33,076 nucleotides of DNA from positions 1 through 33,076 of the forward strand of contig DAOVNV010000003.1 of NCBI GenBank assembly GCA_030630015.1, given 5' to 3'. How positions within the stretch are numbered: position 1 is the first letter of the stretch; each line of letters begins with the position of its first letter. The stretch is from Desulfuromonadales bacterium (GTDB lineage Bacteria > Desulfobacterota > Desulfuromonadia > Desulfuromonadales > BM103). This document shows, piece by piece, positions 1-7,513 of this stretch. A model generated the notes under the pieces. It was given only the letters and a program-made list of their open reading frames with translations, made no database searches and had not been told where the DNA came from. The position numbers were made by a program, and so were the translations under genes.

Positions 1-1
1 G

Positions 2-202
2 CAGGCCGATCGCTTTGCCGTCAGCCTGACGCACACGCCTGCCGCCCTGGCCAGAGCCCTGGCGAAGATGTCGAAAGAGAACCTGAGCAACCTGCATCCC
101 CATCCGCTCTACGTCTGGTTCTACTATTCGCACCCGCCAATGGCTGAACGCATCGCTTCTTTGCTGGCCGCCGGGACACTCAAAAGGGACACTTGTTTTT
201 AA
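2..202 (+). CDS. M48 family (Ste24-type) metalloprotease, C-terminal end, partial
   Basis: The open frame runs in from the left edge, and only the last 66 residues are visible. The segment ADRFAVSLTHTP followed by LVWF/YYSHPP-like residues and a final MAERIASL helix matches the C-terminus of Ste24/CAAX-type M48 zinc proteases, where an E..AD.FA motif supplies a zinc ligand and a YSHPP..ERI tail ends the domain. These are membrane proteases. The last codons (KRDTCF then TAA) are read from the REP-like palindrome at 183-215, so the natural C-terminus has probably been replaced by the repeat. The HEXXH motif lies outside the window, so the family call rests on the tail alone. Confidence 0.72.
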   Translation, partial: QADRFAVSLTHTPAALARALAKMSKENLSNLHPHPLYVWFYYSHPPMAERIASLLAAGTLKRDTCF

Positions 203-215
203 GTGTCCCCCTTTG
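183..215. repeat. REP-like palindrome R1 (CACTT type)
   Basis: Arms GGGACACTT (186-194) and AAGTGTCCC (201-209) are perfect complements around a 6-nt T-rich loop. The unit overlaps the stop codon of the upstream protease and could also act as a terminator. It is the first of about a dozen related units. Confidence 0.85.
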
Positions 216-309
216 ACAAAGCCCAATTGACATTCTCGCCAGTTGTTCTAACGTTTTAAGACAACCATCGAAATGATTTGAGTCTACCCCCTCGGCAAAG
301 GAGGTTGCT

Positions 310-795
310 GTGCCCTTTTCCGAACTTCCCCTGCCTGTTCTGGTCGCCCTGTTCCTGACGGCCTTTGTGCTGGTCGGGATTTATCCGGCCCTGAAGAGAA
401 CTGTGATAAAACTTCGCAAGCTGCTTCACTCCGCCGCTCAATCAAAAAAGCCGATTGCCGCACTCCTCGACAATGTCCATGCAGAGTTATTTGCCAAACC
501 GCCCACCGGGCAATTGAACGACTTCGAAATTATCGTACTGCGACGGCTCGCCCAGGCTGGCGGCAAGGCCCTGTCCCGGAAACAGGTGAATGCCCATCTG
601 CTTTTTGGCGAAAAAACCCTCCATAAGACACTCCGATCGCTCAACCGCCGTGGGCTGGTCCATGTGAAGGTGTCGCTTCTGCTGCTTAGGCAACGATTTG
701 CACTTTCCGAAGCAGGGCGCAGGTATGCCATCGAACAGGGCTATATTATCCCGGTCCATAAGAGCAAAAAGGGAGTCGGGAACCGGGGCACTTAA
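310..795 (+). CDS. membrane-anchored winged-helix (MarR-like) protein, hypothetical
   Basis: This is a 161-residue protein with a GTG start. The strong Shine-Dalgarno AAAGGAGG at 297-304 decides the start. Residues about 7-27 (LPVLVALFLTAFVLVGIYPAL) form one transmembrane segment, followed by a basic linker. Residues about 70-145 look like a winged helix: an SRKQVNAHL recognition region, KTLRSLNRRGLV and a C-terminal ALSEAGRRYA, as in MarR/PadR-type domains. A DNA-binding domain tethered to the membrane suggests a one-component sensor, which is inference. The C-terminus GVGNRGT and the TAA stop come from REP-like unit R2, so the original end may be lost. It stands alone between REP units. I do not recognise a named family. 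Confidence 0.6.
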   Translation: MPFSELPLPVLVALFLTAFVLVGIYPALKRTVIKLRKLLHSAAQSKKPIAALLDNVHAELFAKPPTGQLNDFEIIVLRRLAQAGGKALSRKQVNAHLLFGEKTLHKTLRSLNRRGLVHVKVSLLLLRQRFALSEAGRRYAIEQGYIIPVHKSKKGVGNRGT

Positions 796-810
796 AAACA
801 AGTGTCCCTT
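785..810. repeat. REP-like palindrome R2 (CACTT type)
   Basis: Arms GGGGCACTT (785-793) and AAGTGTCCC (800-808) flank the loop AAAAAC. One G:T pair is tolerated. The TAA at 793-795 that ends the preceding gene lies inside the unit. Confidence 0.85.
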
Positions 811-828
811 CCAGGTCCGGGCTTTGGT

Positions 829-856
829 TTGACATGCCCAGGGGCATGAGTTAGAA
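829..856 (+). promoter_or_regulatory. candidate uspA promoter with dyad in the spacer
   Basis: A perfect -35 hexamer TTGACA (829-834) is followed, after 16 nt, by the weak -10 candidate TTAGAA (851-856). The spacer holds the inverted repeat CATGCCC-AG-GGGCATG (833-848), placed like a repressor or MerR-type operator. Seen directly in the sequence; function is inferred. Confidence 0.4.
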
Positions 857-969
857 GTTAAAGTGGTCGTATAAGCTCGGGGCGCAAGCCGCCTGATAAA
901 GCCAGCGGGTGAGACACCGTCGGCCGGGCGAGGAAAAGCGCTATAACATTAGACCGCCATGGAGTGAGT

Positions 970-1401
970 ATGGAAAGAAAAGGGATCAAACGGATTTTAA
1001 CGCCGGTCGACGAGTCGCTCCGTTCCCACCGGGTAGTGGAAAGGGCAGCAGAGATGGCTGAAACTTTCCACGCGAAGATAATCCTCCTGCACGTGCGCCA
1101 GAAAGTTCCGGACATACTCGGAGAACCATATTACCAAAAGGTGCTTGATAAATTTTTTAAAAAAGCCGAGATGACGACGGCTCCGCTGAAGAAGCTGCTT
1201 GAAGAGAGCGGTGTCGACCACGAGGTGTTGATTCTCGAGGGGGACCCTGCCCAAGCTATAATCGTGGCGGCGGAAGACGAGAAGTGCGATCTCATCGTGA
1301 TGGGGACGAGGGGGCTTTCGGATTTCAAGGGCATGGCTCTCGGCAGCGTAAGTCACAAGGTGCTTCACGCCGCGGACTGCATGGTTCTCCTTGTCCCCTA
1401 G
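970..1401 (+). CDS. universal stress protein, UspA family
   Basis: This 143-residue protein is a single Usp domain. ATG 970 is chosen over an in-frame GTG at 964 because GGAG at 961-964 is correctly spaced from it. The N-terminal strand RILTPVDES and the C-terminal nucleotide-binding motif G-x2-G-x9-G-S (GTRGLSDFKGMALGS, about residue 117 on) are both present, so this is probably an ATP-binding Usp. Such proteins are cytoplasmic, act as dimers, and accumulate under starvation or redox stress. The gene appears monocistronic, with its own candidate promoter, a spacer dyad and a leader of about 110 nt. It ends just before REP-like unit R3. Its exact client or role cannot be told from sequence. 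Confidence 0.9.
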   Translation: MERKGIKRILTPVDESLRSHRVVERAAEMAETFHAKIILLHVRQKVPDILGEPYYQKVLDKFFKKAEMTTAPLKKLLEESGVDHEVLILEGDPAQAIIVAAEDEKCDLIVMGTRGLSDFKGMALGSVSHKVLHAADCMVLLVP

Positions 1402-1406
1402 GAGCC

Positions 1407-1432
1407 GGGTACACTTAAAAACAAGTGCCTCG
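1407..1432. repeat. REP-like palindrome R3, degenerate
   Basis: The inner arms ACACTT and AAGTGC remain around the loop AAAAAC, but the outer GGG/CCC pairs have decayed (GGGT against CCTC). It lies immediately 3' of uspA. Confidence 0.6.
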
Positions 1433-1489
1433 CTTTAAGCATTTGTGACAAATTATCATTGTGTTCCCGTAATCACATTGAGATCTTTC

Positions 1490-1735
1490 ATGTCACAGGA
1501 AAACCCAGCCGACCATCACGAACAAGGGATAGAAATCCCGTACGCTCAGATCAATCCGGAGACGCTGCGGAATATGATCCAGGAGTTTGTGTCGAGAGAC
1601 GGGGCGGATTGGGGTGATGACGGCTGTACGCTGGAGGATAAGGTGAAACAGGTTCTCCGGCAGCTGCGCAACAAGAAGGTTAAAGTTGTTTTTGACCTGA
1701 AATCAGAAACGGCGAATATTGTTGTCTGCCGTTGA
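1490..1735 (+). CDS. YheU family protein (UPF0270)
   Basis: This is an 81-residue soluble protein. The frame is open upstream to 1445, but ATG 1490 gives the usual YheU-type N-terminus: MSQENP, then IEIPYAQINPETLRNMIQEF. The conserved block VSRDGADWGD is followed by LEDKVKQVLRQL and a short C-terminal strand, which is the YheU/UPF0270 pattern. The function of the family is not established. Its stop overlaps the open frame leading to the GapN-like gene, but the chosen start of that gene is 164 bp further on. No clear Shine-Dalgarno is visible, so the start is less certain than the family. Confidence 0.8.
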   Translation: MSQENPADHHEQGIEIPYAQINPETLRNMIQEFVSRDGADWGDDGCTLEDKVKQVLRQLRNKKVKVVFDLKSETANIVVCR

Positions 1736-1814
1736 ATCGGGGAATTCCGGGAACATCCTGCTTGATTGTCTTTTGGGCCCCAGGCTTTCTTTTCCGTAAT
1801 CCTCTGACAGAATT

Positions 1815-1829
1815 CCTGTTGGCAACAGG
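1815..1829. promoter_or_regulatory. 15-bp perfect palindrome upstream of the GapN-like gene
   Basis: CCTGTTG-G-CAACAGG is a perfect inverted repeat with a 1-nt centre, 71 bp upstream of the chosen start. It looks like an operator, but no convincing -35/-10 pair was found around it. Confidence 0.3.
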
Positions 1830-1899
1830 GAAACAGGAGGTACACTTGTTAGTCGAAGCGGATGCTCGACTCCCCACCGCACACAACGGAGAAATTGGC

Positions 1900-3528
1900 A
1901 TGCCAGCGCTCAGCGAACAGACCCCCCTCGTTTTTCCTCGCGCCGACGAAATTCCCGAGGCACACCGACTGCCCGCCCCGATCGACCAGACCGAATACCT
2001 GGTGAACGGCACGTTTCGTCACTGGTCCGGACCGATGGGCGAGGCCTTTTCCCCGGTGCGGCTGCGTACCCCAGGAGGCTTGGCTCCGGTCCGCCTTGGC
2101 CGCTATCCGCTGCTGACCGAGGCCGAAGCCATGACCGCGCTCAACGCTGCGGTGGCCGCCTACGCCCACGGCCGGGGGCGCTGGCCGACCATGTCAGTGG
2201 CCGAGCGCATCGGCCATGTCGAAGAGTTTCTGCGCCGCTTCAAAGACTGCCGCACTGAAGTCGTCAGGCTGCTGATGTGGGAAGTTGGCAAGAGCCTGGC
2301 CGACTCGGAAAAAGAATTCGACCGCACCGCCGTCTACATCGAGGACACCATCGAAGCCCTCAAGGATCTCGATCGCGCCTCATCGCGGCTCGACATCCGC
2401 GAGGGAATCATCGGCCAGATCCGCAGGGGGCCCTTGGGAGTGGCGTTGTGCATGGGCCCGTTCAACTACCCGCTGAACGAGACCTTTACCACTCTGATCC
2501 CTGCCCTGATCATGGGCAACACGGTGGTGTTCAAGCCACCGCGCCTCGGTATTCTGCTCTATCGCCCACTGTTGGCGGCCTTTCGCGACGCCTTCCCGCC
2601 GGGGGTGGTCAACACCGTGTTTGGCGAGGGCCGTAAGGTTGTGGGCCCGCTGATGGCCACGGGCAAAATCGACGTGCTGGCTTTCATTGGCTCGAGCCAG
2701 GCGGCCGATGCCCTGAAAAAACAGCATCCGGCCCCCCACCGGCTGCGCTGCGTCCTCGGCATGGGGGCCAAGAACCCGGCCATCGTGCTGGCCGACGCCG
2801 ATCTCGAGCTGGCGGTCAGGGAGTGCGTCCTCGGCTCGCTCTCGTTCAACGGCCAGCGCTGCACCGCCCTGAAGATCATCTTTGTCCACCGGGACATTGC
2901 CGAGCGCTTTCTCGAAAAAATGACCGCCGCCATAAACGCACTGCCCTGCGGCATGCCCTGGGAAAGCGGGGTGTTCACCACTCCTCTTCCGGAATCTGGT
3001 AAGCCCGAATACCTGGCCGGACTGCTGGAGGACGCTCTCAAGCAAGGGGCGAGGATCATCAACCCGGCCGGTGGCACCGTCAACAGCAGCTTTTTCTCCC
3101 CGGCCCTGGTCTACCCGGTTGCCGCCGGCATGCGCCTGTATGACGAAGAACAGTTCGGGCCGGTCGTGCCGGTGGTGCCCTTCGACGACATTGAAACGCC
3201 GATCCGTTACGTGGTCGAATCGAATTTCGGACAGCAACTGAGCATTTTCAGCAGCAGTGCCGATGCCACCGCCGCCCTGATCGACCCGCTGGTCAACCAG
3301 GTCTGCCGGGTCAACCTCAACAGCCAGTGTCAACGCGGACCGGACACTTTCCCTTTTACCGGGCGCAAGGGGTCGGCCGAGGGGACCCTGTCGGTTTCCG
3401 ACGCCCTGCGGGTTTTCTCCATCCGCACCCTGGTGGCGGCCAAAGAGGTGGAACAGAACAAGGAGCTGATTCGGCAGATCACCCGTGAGCGGAAATCAAA
3501 TTTTCTTTCCACGGATTTTATTCTCTGA
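1900..3528 (+). CDS. GapN-like NADP-dependent glyceraldehyde-3-phosphate dehydrogenase (aldehyde dehydrogenase superfamily)
   Basis: This 542-residue protein has the ALDH fold. It has FNYPLNETFTTLIPALIMGN and VVFKPP in the coenzyme domain, the nucleophile Cys321 in SFNGQRCTALK, and EEQFGPVVPVVPF near the C-terminus. The QRCTALK motif and the SNFLSTDFIL tail are those of the GapN-like group, which oxidises glyceraldehyde 3-phosphate directly to 3-phosphoglycerate and gives NADPH. ATG 1900 has GGAG at 1888-1891. An in-frame TTG at 1846 has a better AGGAGG (1835-1840), so a longer N-terminus of 18 residues is possible. The usual catalytic-glutamate motif ELGGK reads GMGAK here (287-291), with glycine where the general base normally lies, 34 residues before Cys321. 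Either the base is supplied elsewhere or the substrate differs. Confidence 0.82.
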   Translation: MPALSEQTPLVFPRADEIPEAHRLPAPIDQTEYLVNGTFRHWSGPMGEAFSPVRLRTPGGLAPVRLGRYPLLTEAEAMTALNAAVAAYAHGRGRWPTMSVAERIGHVEEFLRRFKDCRTEVVRLLMWEVGKSLADSEKEFDRTAVYIEDTIEALKDLDRASSRLDIREGIIGQIRRGPLGVALCMGPFNYPLNETFTTLIPALIMGNTVVFKPPRLGILLYRPLLAAFRDAFPPGVVNTVFGEGRKVVGPLMATGKIDVLAFIGSSQAADALKKQHPAPHRLRCVLGMGAKNPAIVLADADLELAVRECVLGSLSFNGQRCTALKIIFVHRDIAERFLEKMTAAINALPCGMPWESGVFTTPLPESGKPEYLAGLLEDALKQGARIINPAGGTVNSSFFSPALVYPVAAGMRLYDEEQFGPVVPVVPFDDIETPIRYVVESNFGQQLSIFSSSADATAALIDPLVNQVCRVNLNSQCQRGPDTFPFTGRKGSAEGTLSVSDALRVFSIRTLVAAKEVEQNKELIRQITRERKSNFLSTDFIL

Positions 3529-3735
3529 GACGGCGGACCACATCCATCGGGGTCGGACCTAAGCACAGTGAAGAACATCGGAAAGCGTGTGCGGGAAAAC
3601 CGCATGCACGGTTTAATAAGGGAGGGCTGGCCAAAGCAGCTACGACAAGGCTATTTAGGTACCGTCAGATGAAAGAGACGGAAACGGATAAGCCGAACCT
3701 ACGGTGGCAGTGGCCCGCCCTCTACTCTACCTCAA
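3529..3735 (+). other. group II intron 3' remnant (domain V/VI-like), no maturase ORF
   Basis: The stretch 3582-3614 reads AAAGCGTGTGCGG, a GAAA loop, then ACCGCATGCACGGTTT. This has the AGC...GTT ends, GNRA loop and length of a group II intron domain V. It seems to lack one C in the lower stem. The following segment, up to CCGCCCTCTACTCTAC near 3730, resembles the end of bacterial intron copies. No reverse transcriptase and no 5' intron end are visible, so this would be a dead 3' fragment inserted directly after the GapN-like stop codon. Assignment is by pattern recognition; a covariance-model hit to group II domain V would decide it. Confidence 0.5.
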
Positions 3736-3799
3736 AGTCTCAAAGCGATGATGCCTCTCTGACGTTCGCGGGTTGTGAACGAGGCAAAAAGGATTCTAA

Positions 3800-3895
3800 A
3801 TGACTAAAACACAAATCTTTCTTATTATGATCATCGTTATCCTGCTCGGTGCAGTTATGGCTATTACACAATACGACTTGCTGCAAGGACCTTAA
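3800..3895 (+). CDS. 31-residue single-span membrane peptide, hypothetical
   Basis: ATG 3800 is preceded by AAAAAGGA (3786-3793) at proper spacing. The product begins MTKTQIFLIMIIVILLGAVM: a short basic N-terminus, one transmembrane segment (about residues 5-22) and a small polar tail (ITQYDLLQGP). Size and layout match bacterial small membrane proteins, but I do not recognise a family. It sits between the intron remnant and REP-like unit R4 and is convergent with the subtilase gene. It could be a chance frame; the good ribosome site and the uniform hydrophobicity argue for a real gene. Confidence 0.42.
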   Translation: MTKTQIFLIMIIVILLGAVMAITQYDLLQGP

Positions 3896-3941
3896 ATAGT
3901 TGGGCCTGGGGGTCGCCGTCCTTCGGAGGGGATTCGGATTC

Positions 3942-3980
3942 GGGGACACTTGAAAATAAGTGTCCCTTTCAAGTGTCCCC
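3942..3980. repeat. REP-like palindrome R4 with doubled right arm (CACTT type)
   Basis: GGGGACACTT (3942-3951) pairs with AAGTGTCCC (3958-3966), and a second right arm AAGTGTCCCC follows at 3971-3980. Two alternative hairpins are therefore possible. It lies between the small peptide and the 3' end of the subtilase, where it could terminate either strand. Confidence 0.85.
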
Positions 3981-4020
3981 AATTGCGTGTTGGCAGCAAA
4001 TCTCTTTGATTTGATGATGC

Positions 4021-6228
4021 TTAATAAGTAATTGTAGCGCTGGTCTCACCCTCCGGCAGCGAACTGTAACCCGGCTTCACGGTTTCCGTCACGGTAAACG
4101 TGAAGGTTGTGCCGCTTACGGGGTTTTTGATCGCCCTGGATTCGAAGGTCGCCTGTCCGGTCGCGCCAGTCACGGCGGCAACCACCTCTGCCACCGATTC
4201 ACCCCAGAAGCCATAGACGGTGACCGCGTCCACCGGACCTGTTTCATCCGTGATGCTGACCGTTGCCAGCGCCTTGACGAAACTGTTCCTGCCAGCCTGC
4301 CGCACGCTGAGAGCCAGGTCGATAGCCGCGAAAAGCGTGTCGGCAACGGGGGTTTCCGTCACCGTGACAGCGGCCTGGTCGCTGTCCGTCAGACCAGCGT
4401 AGTCGGTCACAGTGAGCGTCACCAGGTAATTCCCGGCGCTCGCGTAAGCGTGGCTGGCGATTTCACCTGTCGCGCTGGTCCCGTCGCCAAAATCCCAGCT
4501 GAAAGAAGCGATGCCATCATCGATGTCGTAAGAGCCCGCTGCATCAAAATCAATGGCCTGCTCCACCAGGGCGGCCTGGTCCGGCCCGGCGTCGGCAACC
4601 GGCGGGTCGTTGACTTCATCGATCCAGATCGTGGCAGAGTCAGGGCTGGAATCGGCTTTGCCGTCATTGACGACCAGTGAGACGGTGAAATCTCTGCCCC
4701 CGGCCGTATAGGTATGGGACGGGGTTTCCCCCGCACCGCTTGTGCCGTCTCCGAAATCCCACCGATAAGTCAGGGGATCGCCATCGTCATCGTAAGAAGC
4801 CGAGCCGTCAAAAGACACGGCGATGTCCTCCGTGCCGCTCGCAGGACTGTCGATGACCGCCACCGGCACATTATTCGGGCTCGCGGCATAGCCCAGGGCT
4901 GCGGCAGCATCCAGGAGGCCCCAGCCATAGCCAGGATCCCAACCGGCAGGACCTTTATCCTCGGCTGTTGACTGCAGGGCTTCCCTGATCTCGGCAGGCG
5001 TCCGCGTCGGGTCCTGGGCGAGCAGCAGAGCGGCCACACCGCTGACATGAGGCGTGGCCATGGAAGTGCCCTGGTAAAAATAGTAGCCAAAATCGGTGGG
5101 GCTGCTGCCGAAGGTCTGCTGCAGCACGCCATCAACATAGCCATCGTCATTCTGGTCGATGCTCGTATCGCCCCCGGGAGCAGTCAGATCCAGGGAAGCA
5201 CCCCCGTTAGAATACCCGGTCACCGCTTCATCATAACGGGTGGCGCCAACCGCGATACAGTACGCGTCGTAGGCGGCCGGATAACTGATCATATTGTCGA
5301 AGCCATTGTTGCCTGAAGCACAGACGATGGTCACACCAAGGCTCTGCGCATACGCCAGGGCGTTTTCCAGGGTGATCGATGCGCTGCTTCCGCCCAGGCT
5401 CATACTGATGATCCGGGCACCATTGGCTGCCGCGAAATAAATGCCATCGGCAATCGCGGCATAGGTCCCTGAACCACTGCTGTCGAGGACCTTGACCGGC
5501 ATGATGGCCGTGTTGAAGGCGATGCCTGCCACGCCCAGGGCATTGTTGGTGCTTTGCGCAATGGTTCCGGTCACATGGGTGCCATGCCCATCATCGTCAT
5601 TGGGATGAGCATCATCGTTGACAAAGTCGTAACCGGCGACAAAGGTCGTGTTCGCCAGATCGGGAGCCTGCTGGTAGGTGACCCAGGTCCCCTTGCGCTT
5701 GTTCAGGGGCACATACTCCTGGTGGTCCTCGTAAGCGACCCCGGTATCGACCACCGCGACGATCACACCCGGGTCGCCGGTTGTCACATTCCAGGCCGCT
5801 TCCAGGTTGATGCCACCATATTCGAAATTATCAAAATGCCATTGATATGGCGCATAATAGGGATCATCAGGCGTCCAGAGAGCGTGGGCGATAAAATTCG
5901 GCTCGGCATAGGCCACATTCGGGTTGCGACTGTAGATGGCCACCATCTCCGCAACCGTTTTCCGCGGGGGGATCTTCAGCCGCTTGAAGCCGGCATAGCG
6001 ACTGGTCGAAATCTCGGTTGCGCCATGCCTGGCATTGATGAGCGCAATCTCTGCGCGGCTGACGCCGGGCTTGAACTTCACCAAAACCTCATCCGGCATC
6101 ATGCTCGGTCCGTGAGTTGCCAGCGCGCTATCCTTGACGAGAAAATCCTGTCCAAAACCGCCGCCGGCAAAGCCGATCACCAGGGAAATTGCCAGCGCCA
6201 CACTTGTCAGCAAACGTAATCTGCTCAT
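4021..6228 (-). CDS. secreted subtilisin-like serine protease (S8) with two PKD domains
   Basis: This 735-residue precursor starts at ATG 6228, preceded by GGGGGTG; an in-frame GTG at 6234 would add two residues. A Sec signal peptide covers about residues 1-26. An I9-type propeptide follows (DEVLVKFKPGVS... to about residue 115). The catalytic triad is visible: Asp161 in VAVVDTG, His215 in DGHGTHVTG and Ser389 in GTSMATPHVSG, with an oxyanion-type Asn in CASGNNG. Two PKD domains with WDFGDG motifs lie near residues 489 and 576. The C-terminal ~100 residues form a beta-rich domain (VYGFWG, TFTFTVTETV) seen on secreted proteases. The product is probably an extracellular protease that self-processes. 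The gene is monocistronic. Confidence 0.93.
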   Translation of the reverse strand: MSRLRLLTSVALAISLVIGFAGGGFGQDFLVKDSALATHGPSMMPDEVLVKFKPGVSRAEIALINARHGATEISTSRYAGFKRLKIPPRKTVAEMVAIYSRNPNVAYAEPNFIAHALWTPDDPYYAPYQWHFDNFEYGGINLEAAWNVTTGDPGVIVAVVDTGVAYEDHQEYVPLNKRKGTWVTYQQAPDLANTTFVAGYDFVNDDAHPNDDDGHGTHVTGTIAQSTNNALGVAGIAFNTAIMPVKVLDSSGSGTYAAIADGIYFAAANGARIISMSLGGSSASITLENALAYAQSLGVTIVCASGNNGFDNMISYPAAYDAYCIAVGATRYDEAVTGYSNGGASLDLTAPGGDTSIDQNDDGYVDGVLQQTFGSSPTDFGYYFYQGTSMATPHVSGVAALLLAQDPTRTPAEIREALQSTAEDKGPAGWDPGYGWGLLDAAAALGYAASPNNVPVAVIDSPASGTEDIAVSFDGSASYDDDGDPLTYRWDFGDGTSGAGETPSHTYTAGGRDFTVSLVVNDGKADSSPDSATIWIDEVNDPPVADAGPDQAALVEQAIDFDAAGSYDIDDGIASFSWDFGDGTSATGEIASHAYASAGNYLVTLTVTDYAGLTDSDQAAVTVTETPVADTLFAAIDLALSVRQAGRNSFVKALATVSITDETGPVDAVTVYGFWGESVAEVVAAVTGATGQATFESRAIKNPVSGTTFTFTVTETVKPGYSSLPEGETSATITY

Positions 6229-6281
6229 ACTCACCCCCGTTTTTACACCTTGTTTAGGGTTGTCACTGGTTTAATTTTAAA

Positions 6282-6306
6282 ATTATAACAAAAATTTCAG
6301 CTGAAA
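6282..6306 (-). promoter_or_regulatory. candidate promoter and operator dyad of the subtilase gene
   Basis: On the minus strand a perfect TATAAT (+ coordinates 6287-6282) lies about 54 nt upstream of the start codon. Just upstream of it the 12-bp palindrome TTTCAGCTGAAA (6295-6306) occupies the -35 region. No good -35 hexamer is present, so an activator site is as likely as an operator. Confidence 0.35.
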
Positions 6307-6309
6307 ATT

Positions 6310-6352
6310 GGGAGTCGGGGAGACGGGGGCACTCAAAATTGAGTATCCCTTC
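6310..6352. repeat. REP-like palindrome R5 (CACTC type)
   Basis: GGGGGCACTC and GAGTATCCC flank the loop AAAATT (6326-6349). The GGGAGTCGGGG prefix (6310-6320) also precedes units R2 and R10, so the full repeat extends beyond the hairpin. Confidence 0.75.
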
Positions 6353-6465
6353 GAGATGCTGCTGAATTAAAGTCATTATCTGCGTCTCTGCCCGATCTGG
6401 ATGCGGCCCTGCAAAGCTGCTGCAGGGTGATAAACTGTTGGCAGGAACAGACGGGAGAACCAGAC

Positions 6466-6723
6466 ATGCAACCGGCCCAGGATTTGCTCAACCGTATCCG
6501 TTGGGACCAGGAGTTCGGCGACGCCGATTTCGAGATCGGTTACTACGACAGGGTCGAAGACCGCATCATCCGGGTTCCATTCGCAGCACTGAACTTCCCG
6601 ACAGACGATCACCTGGTCTTTGAACTGCTGGACAGCGCCGGCGAAGTCCGTCGCATCCCTTACCACCGGGTGCGCGAGATCCATCGGAACGGCCGCTGCA
6701 TCTGGAGTCGCCAGGGTCATTGA
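6466..6723 (+). CDS. DUF504 / MJ1316-domain protein
   Basis: The protein has 85 residues and starts at ATG 6466, about 9 nt after GGGAG; the frame is open upstream to 6427. The pattern AQDLLNRIRWDQEFGD, FEIGYYDRVEDRI, and IPYHRVREIHRNGRCIWSR matches the DUF504 domain, also called the MJ1316 RNA cyclic-group end-recognition domain. It is found as a stand-alone small protein and fused to RNA-repair or 2'-5' ligase enzymes. A role in RNA-end metabolism is known only by domain association. The gene is convergent with the PEBP gene, whose stop lies 15 bp away. Confidence 0.82.
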   Translation: MQPAQDLLNRIRWDQEFGDADFEIGYYDRVEDRIIRVPFAALNFPTDDHLVFELLDSAGEVRRIPYHRVREIHRNGRCIWSRQGH

Positions 6724-6737
6724 CGACACCCGCCGGG

Positions 6738-7304
6738 TCATTGCCCTTTCTGGTAGGTCCCCATCAGTTCAACCCGGTCGAGGATATGCCCTTGCATCGC
6801 CTTCTCCAAGTCAGCCTTGGTGGGAGAGAGCAGGTTGTCGAGCCGGATGTCGAGCGCATAGAGCTTGTGGAAATAGCGGTGGCGGCCAATCGGCGGGCAG
6901 GGGCCGCCGTATGCGGTGCGTTGCCAGTCATTGAGCCCCTGTCGGATGCCCGGGGGGAGGTTTTTGGAAGCCTCTTCGGGCAGGCCGACCGTGTCCGGCG
7001 GGATGTTGTACACAACCCAGTGCACCCAGGTCATGCGTGGCTTGGCCGGGTCGGGGGCATCGGGGTCGTCAATGATCAGGGCCAGGCTTTGTGTTCCTTC
7101 GGGCAGGCCGGTCCAGGCCAGGGGCGGCGAGAGATCGCGGCCCTCGCAGGTGCACTCCCTGGGAATCGGGCCATCCTGGTCGAATGCGGTCGAACTGAGT
7201 GTCAAGGCCATGGTCTCCTCCGCGGAACAGTCGGGTAGCAGGTTGCCTGCAGCCAGGACAAAGGTGAGGCACAGACAAGCGATAGCGATCTTAAGTGCGG
7301 ACAT
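6738..7304 (-). CDS. exported YbhB/YbcL-family (PEBP/Raf kinase inhibitor-like) protein
   Basis: This is a 188-residue precursor. ATG 7304 has AAGGTG upstream and gives a proper signal peptide (IAIACLCLTFVLAAGNLL, probable cleavage near CSA-EE), unlike the longer open frame to 7388. The mature part has the PEBP signatures SLALIIDDPDAP, TWVHWVVYNIP, and the conserved YGGPCPP-GRHRYFHKLYALD block that forms the anion-binding pocket. Bacterial members are periplasmic or cytoplasmic proteins with no agreed substrate. The signal peptide makes this one periplasmic. It is monocistronic. Confidence 0.9.
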   Translation of the reverse strand: MSALKIAIACLCLTFVLAAGNLLPDCSAEETMALTLSSTAFDQDGPIPRECTCEGRDLSPPLAWTGLPEGTQSLALIIDDPDAPDPAKPRMTWVHWVVYNIPPDTVGLPEEASKNLPPGIRQGLNDWQRTAYGGPCPPIGRHRYFHKLYALDIRLDNLLSPTKADLEKAMQGHILDRVELMGTYQKGQ

Positions 7305-7378
7305 GATGTTCACCTTTGTGCGGCCAGTCTGATTTGTTTCAATCTTAACGCACCCGGATAGCTCTTCAACCCCTGGAG

Positions 7379-7396
7379 TTGGGGACACTCAATTTT
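7379..7396. repeat. REP-like half unit R6 (CACTC type)
   Basis: Only the left arm GGGGACACTC plus AATTTT is present; no complementary right arm follows. It is a truncated unit. Confidence 0.55.
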
Positions 7397-7513
7397 GCTC
7401 CATTGGGCTCCATTGTGGCCATTGGGGTCGAACCAAGCCAACCAGCCGAAATCACAACAAAATACCTTCAACCCCCCCCCTGACGTCAGCTCAACAAGAA
7501 GGAGATTCCGAAC

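Noticed and set aside
863..969. Possible cyclic-di-GMP or cobalamin riboswitch in the uspA leader
   Set aside because: GC-rich hairpins are present, but the conserved core of neither class could be matched by eye; kept only as a possible structured leader.
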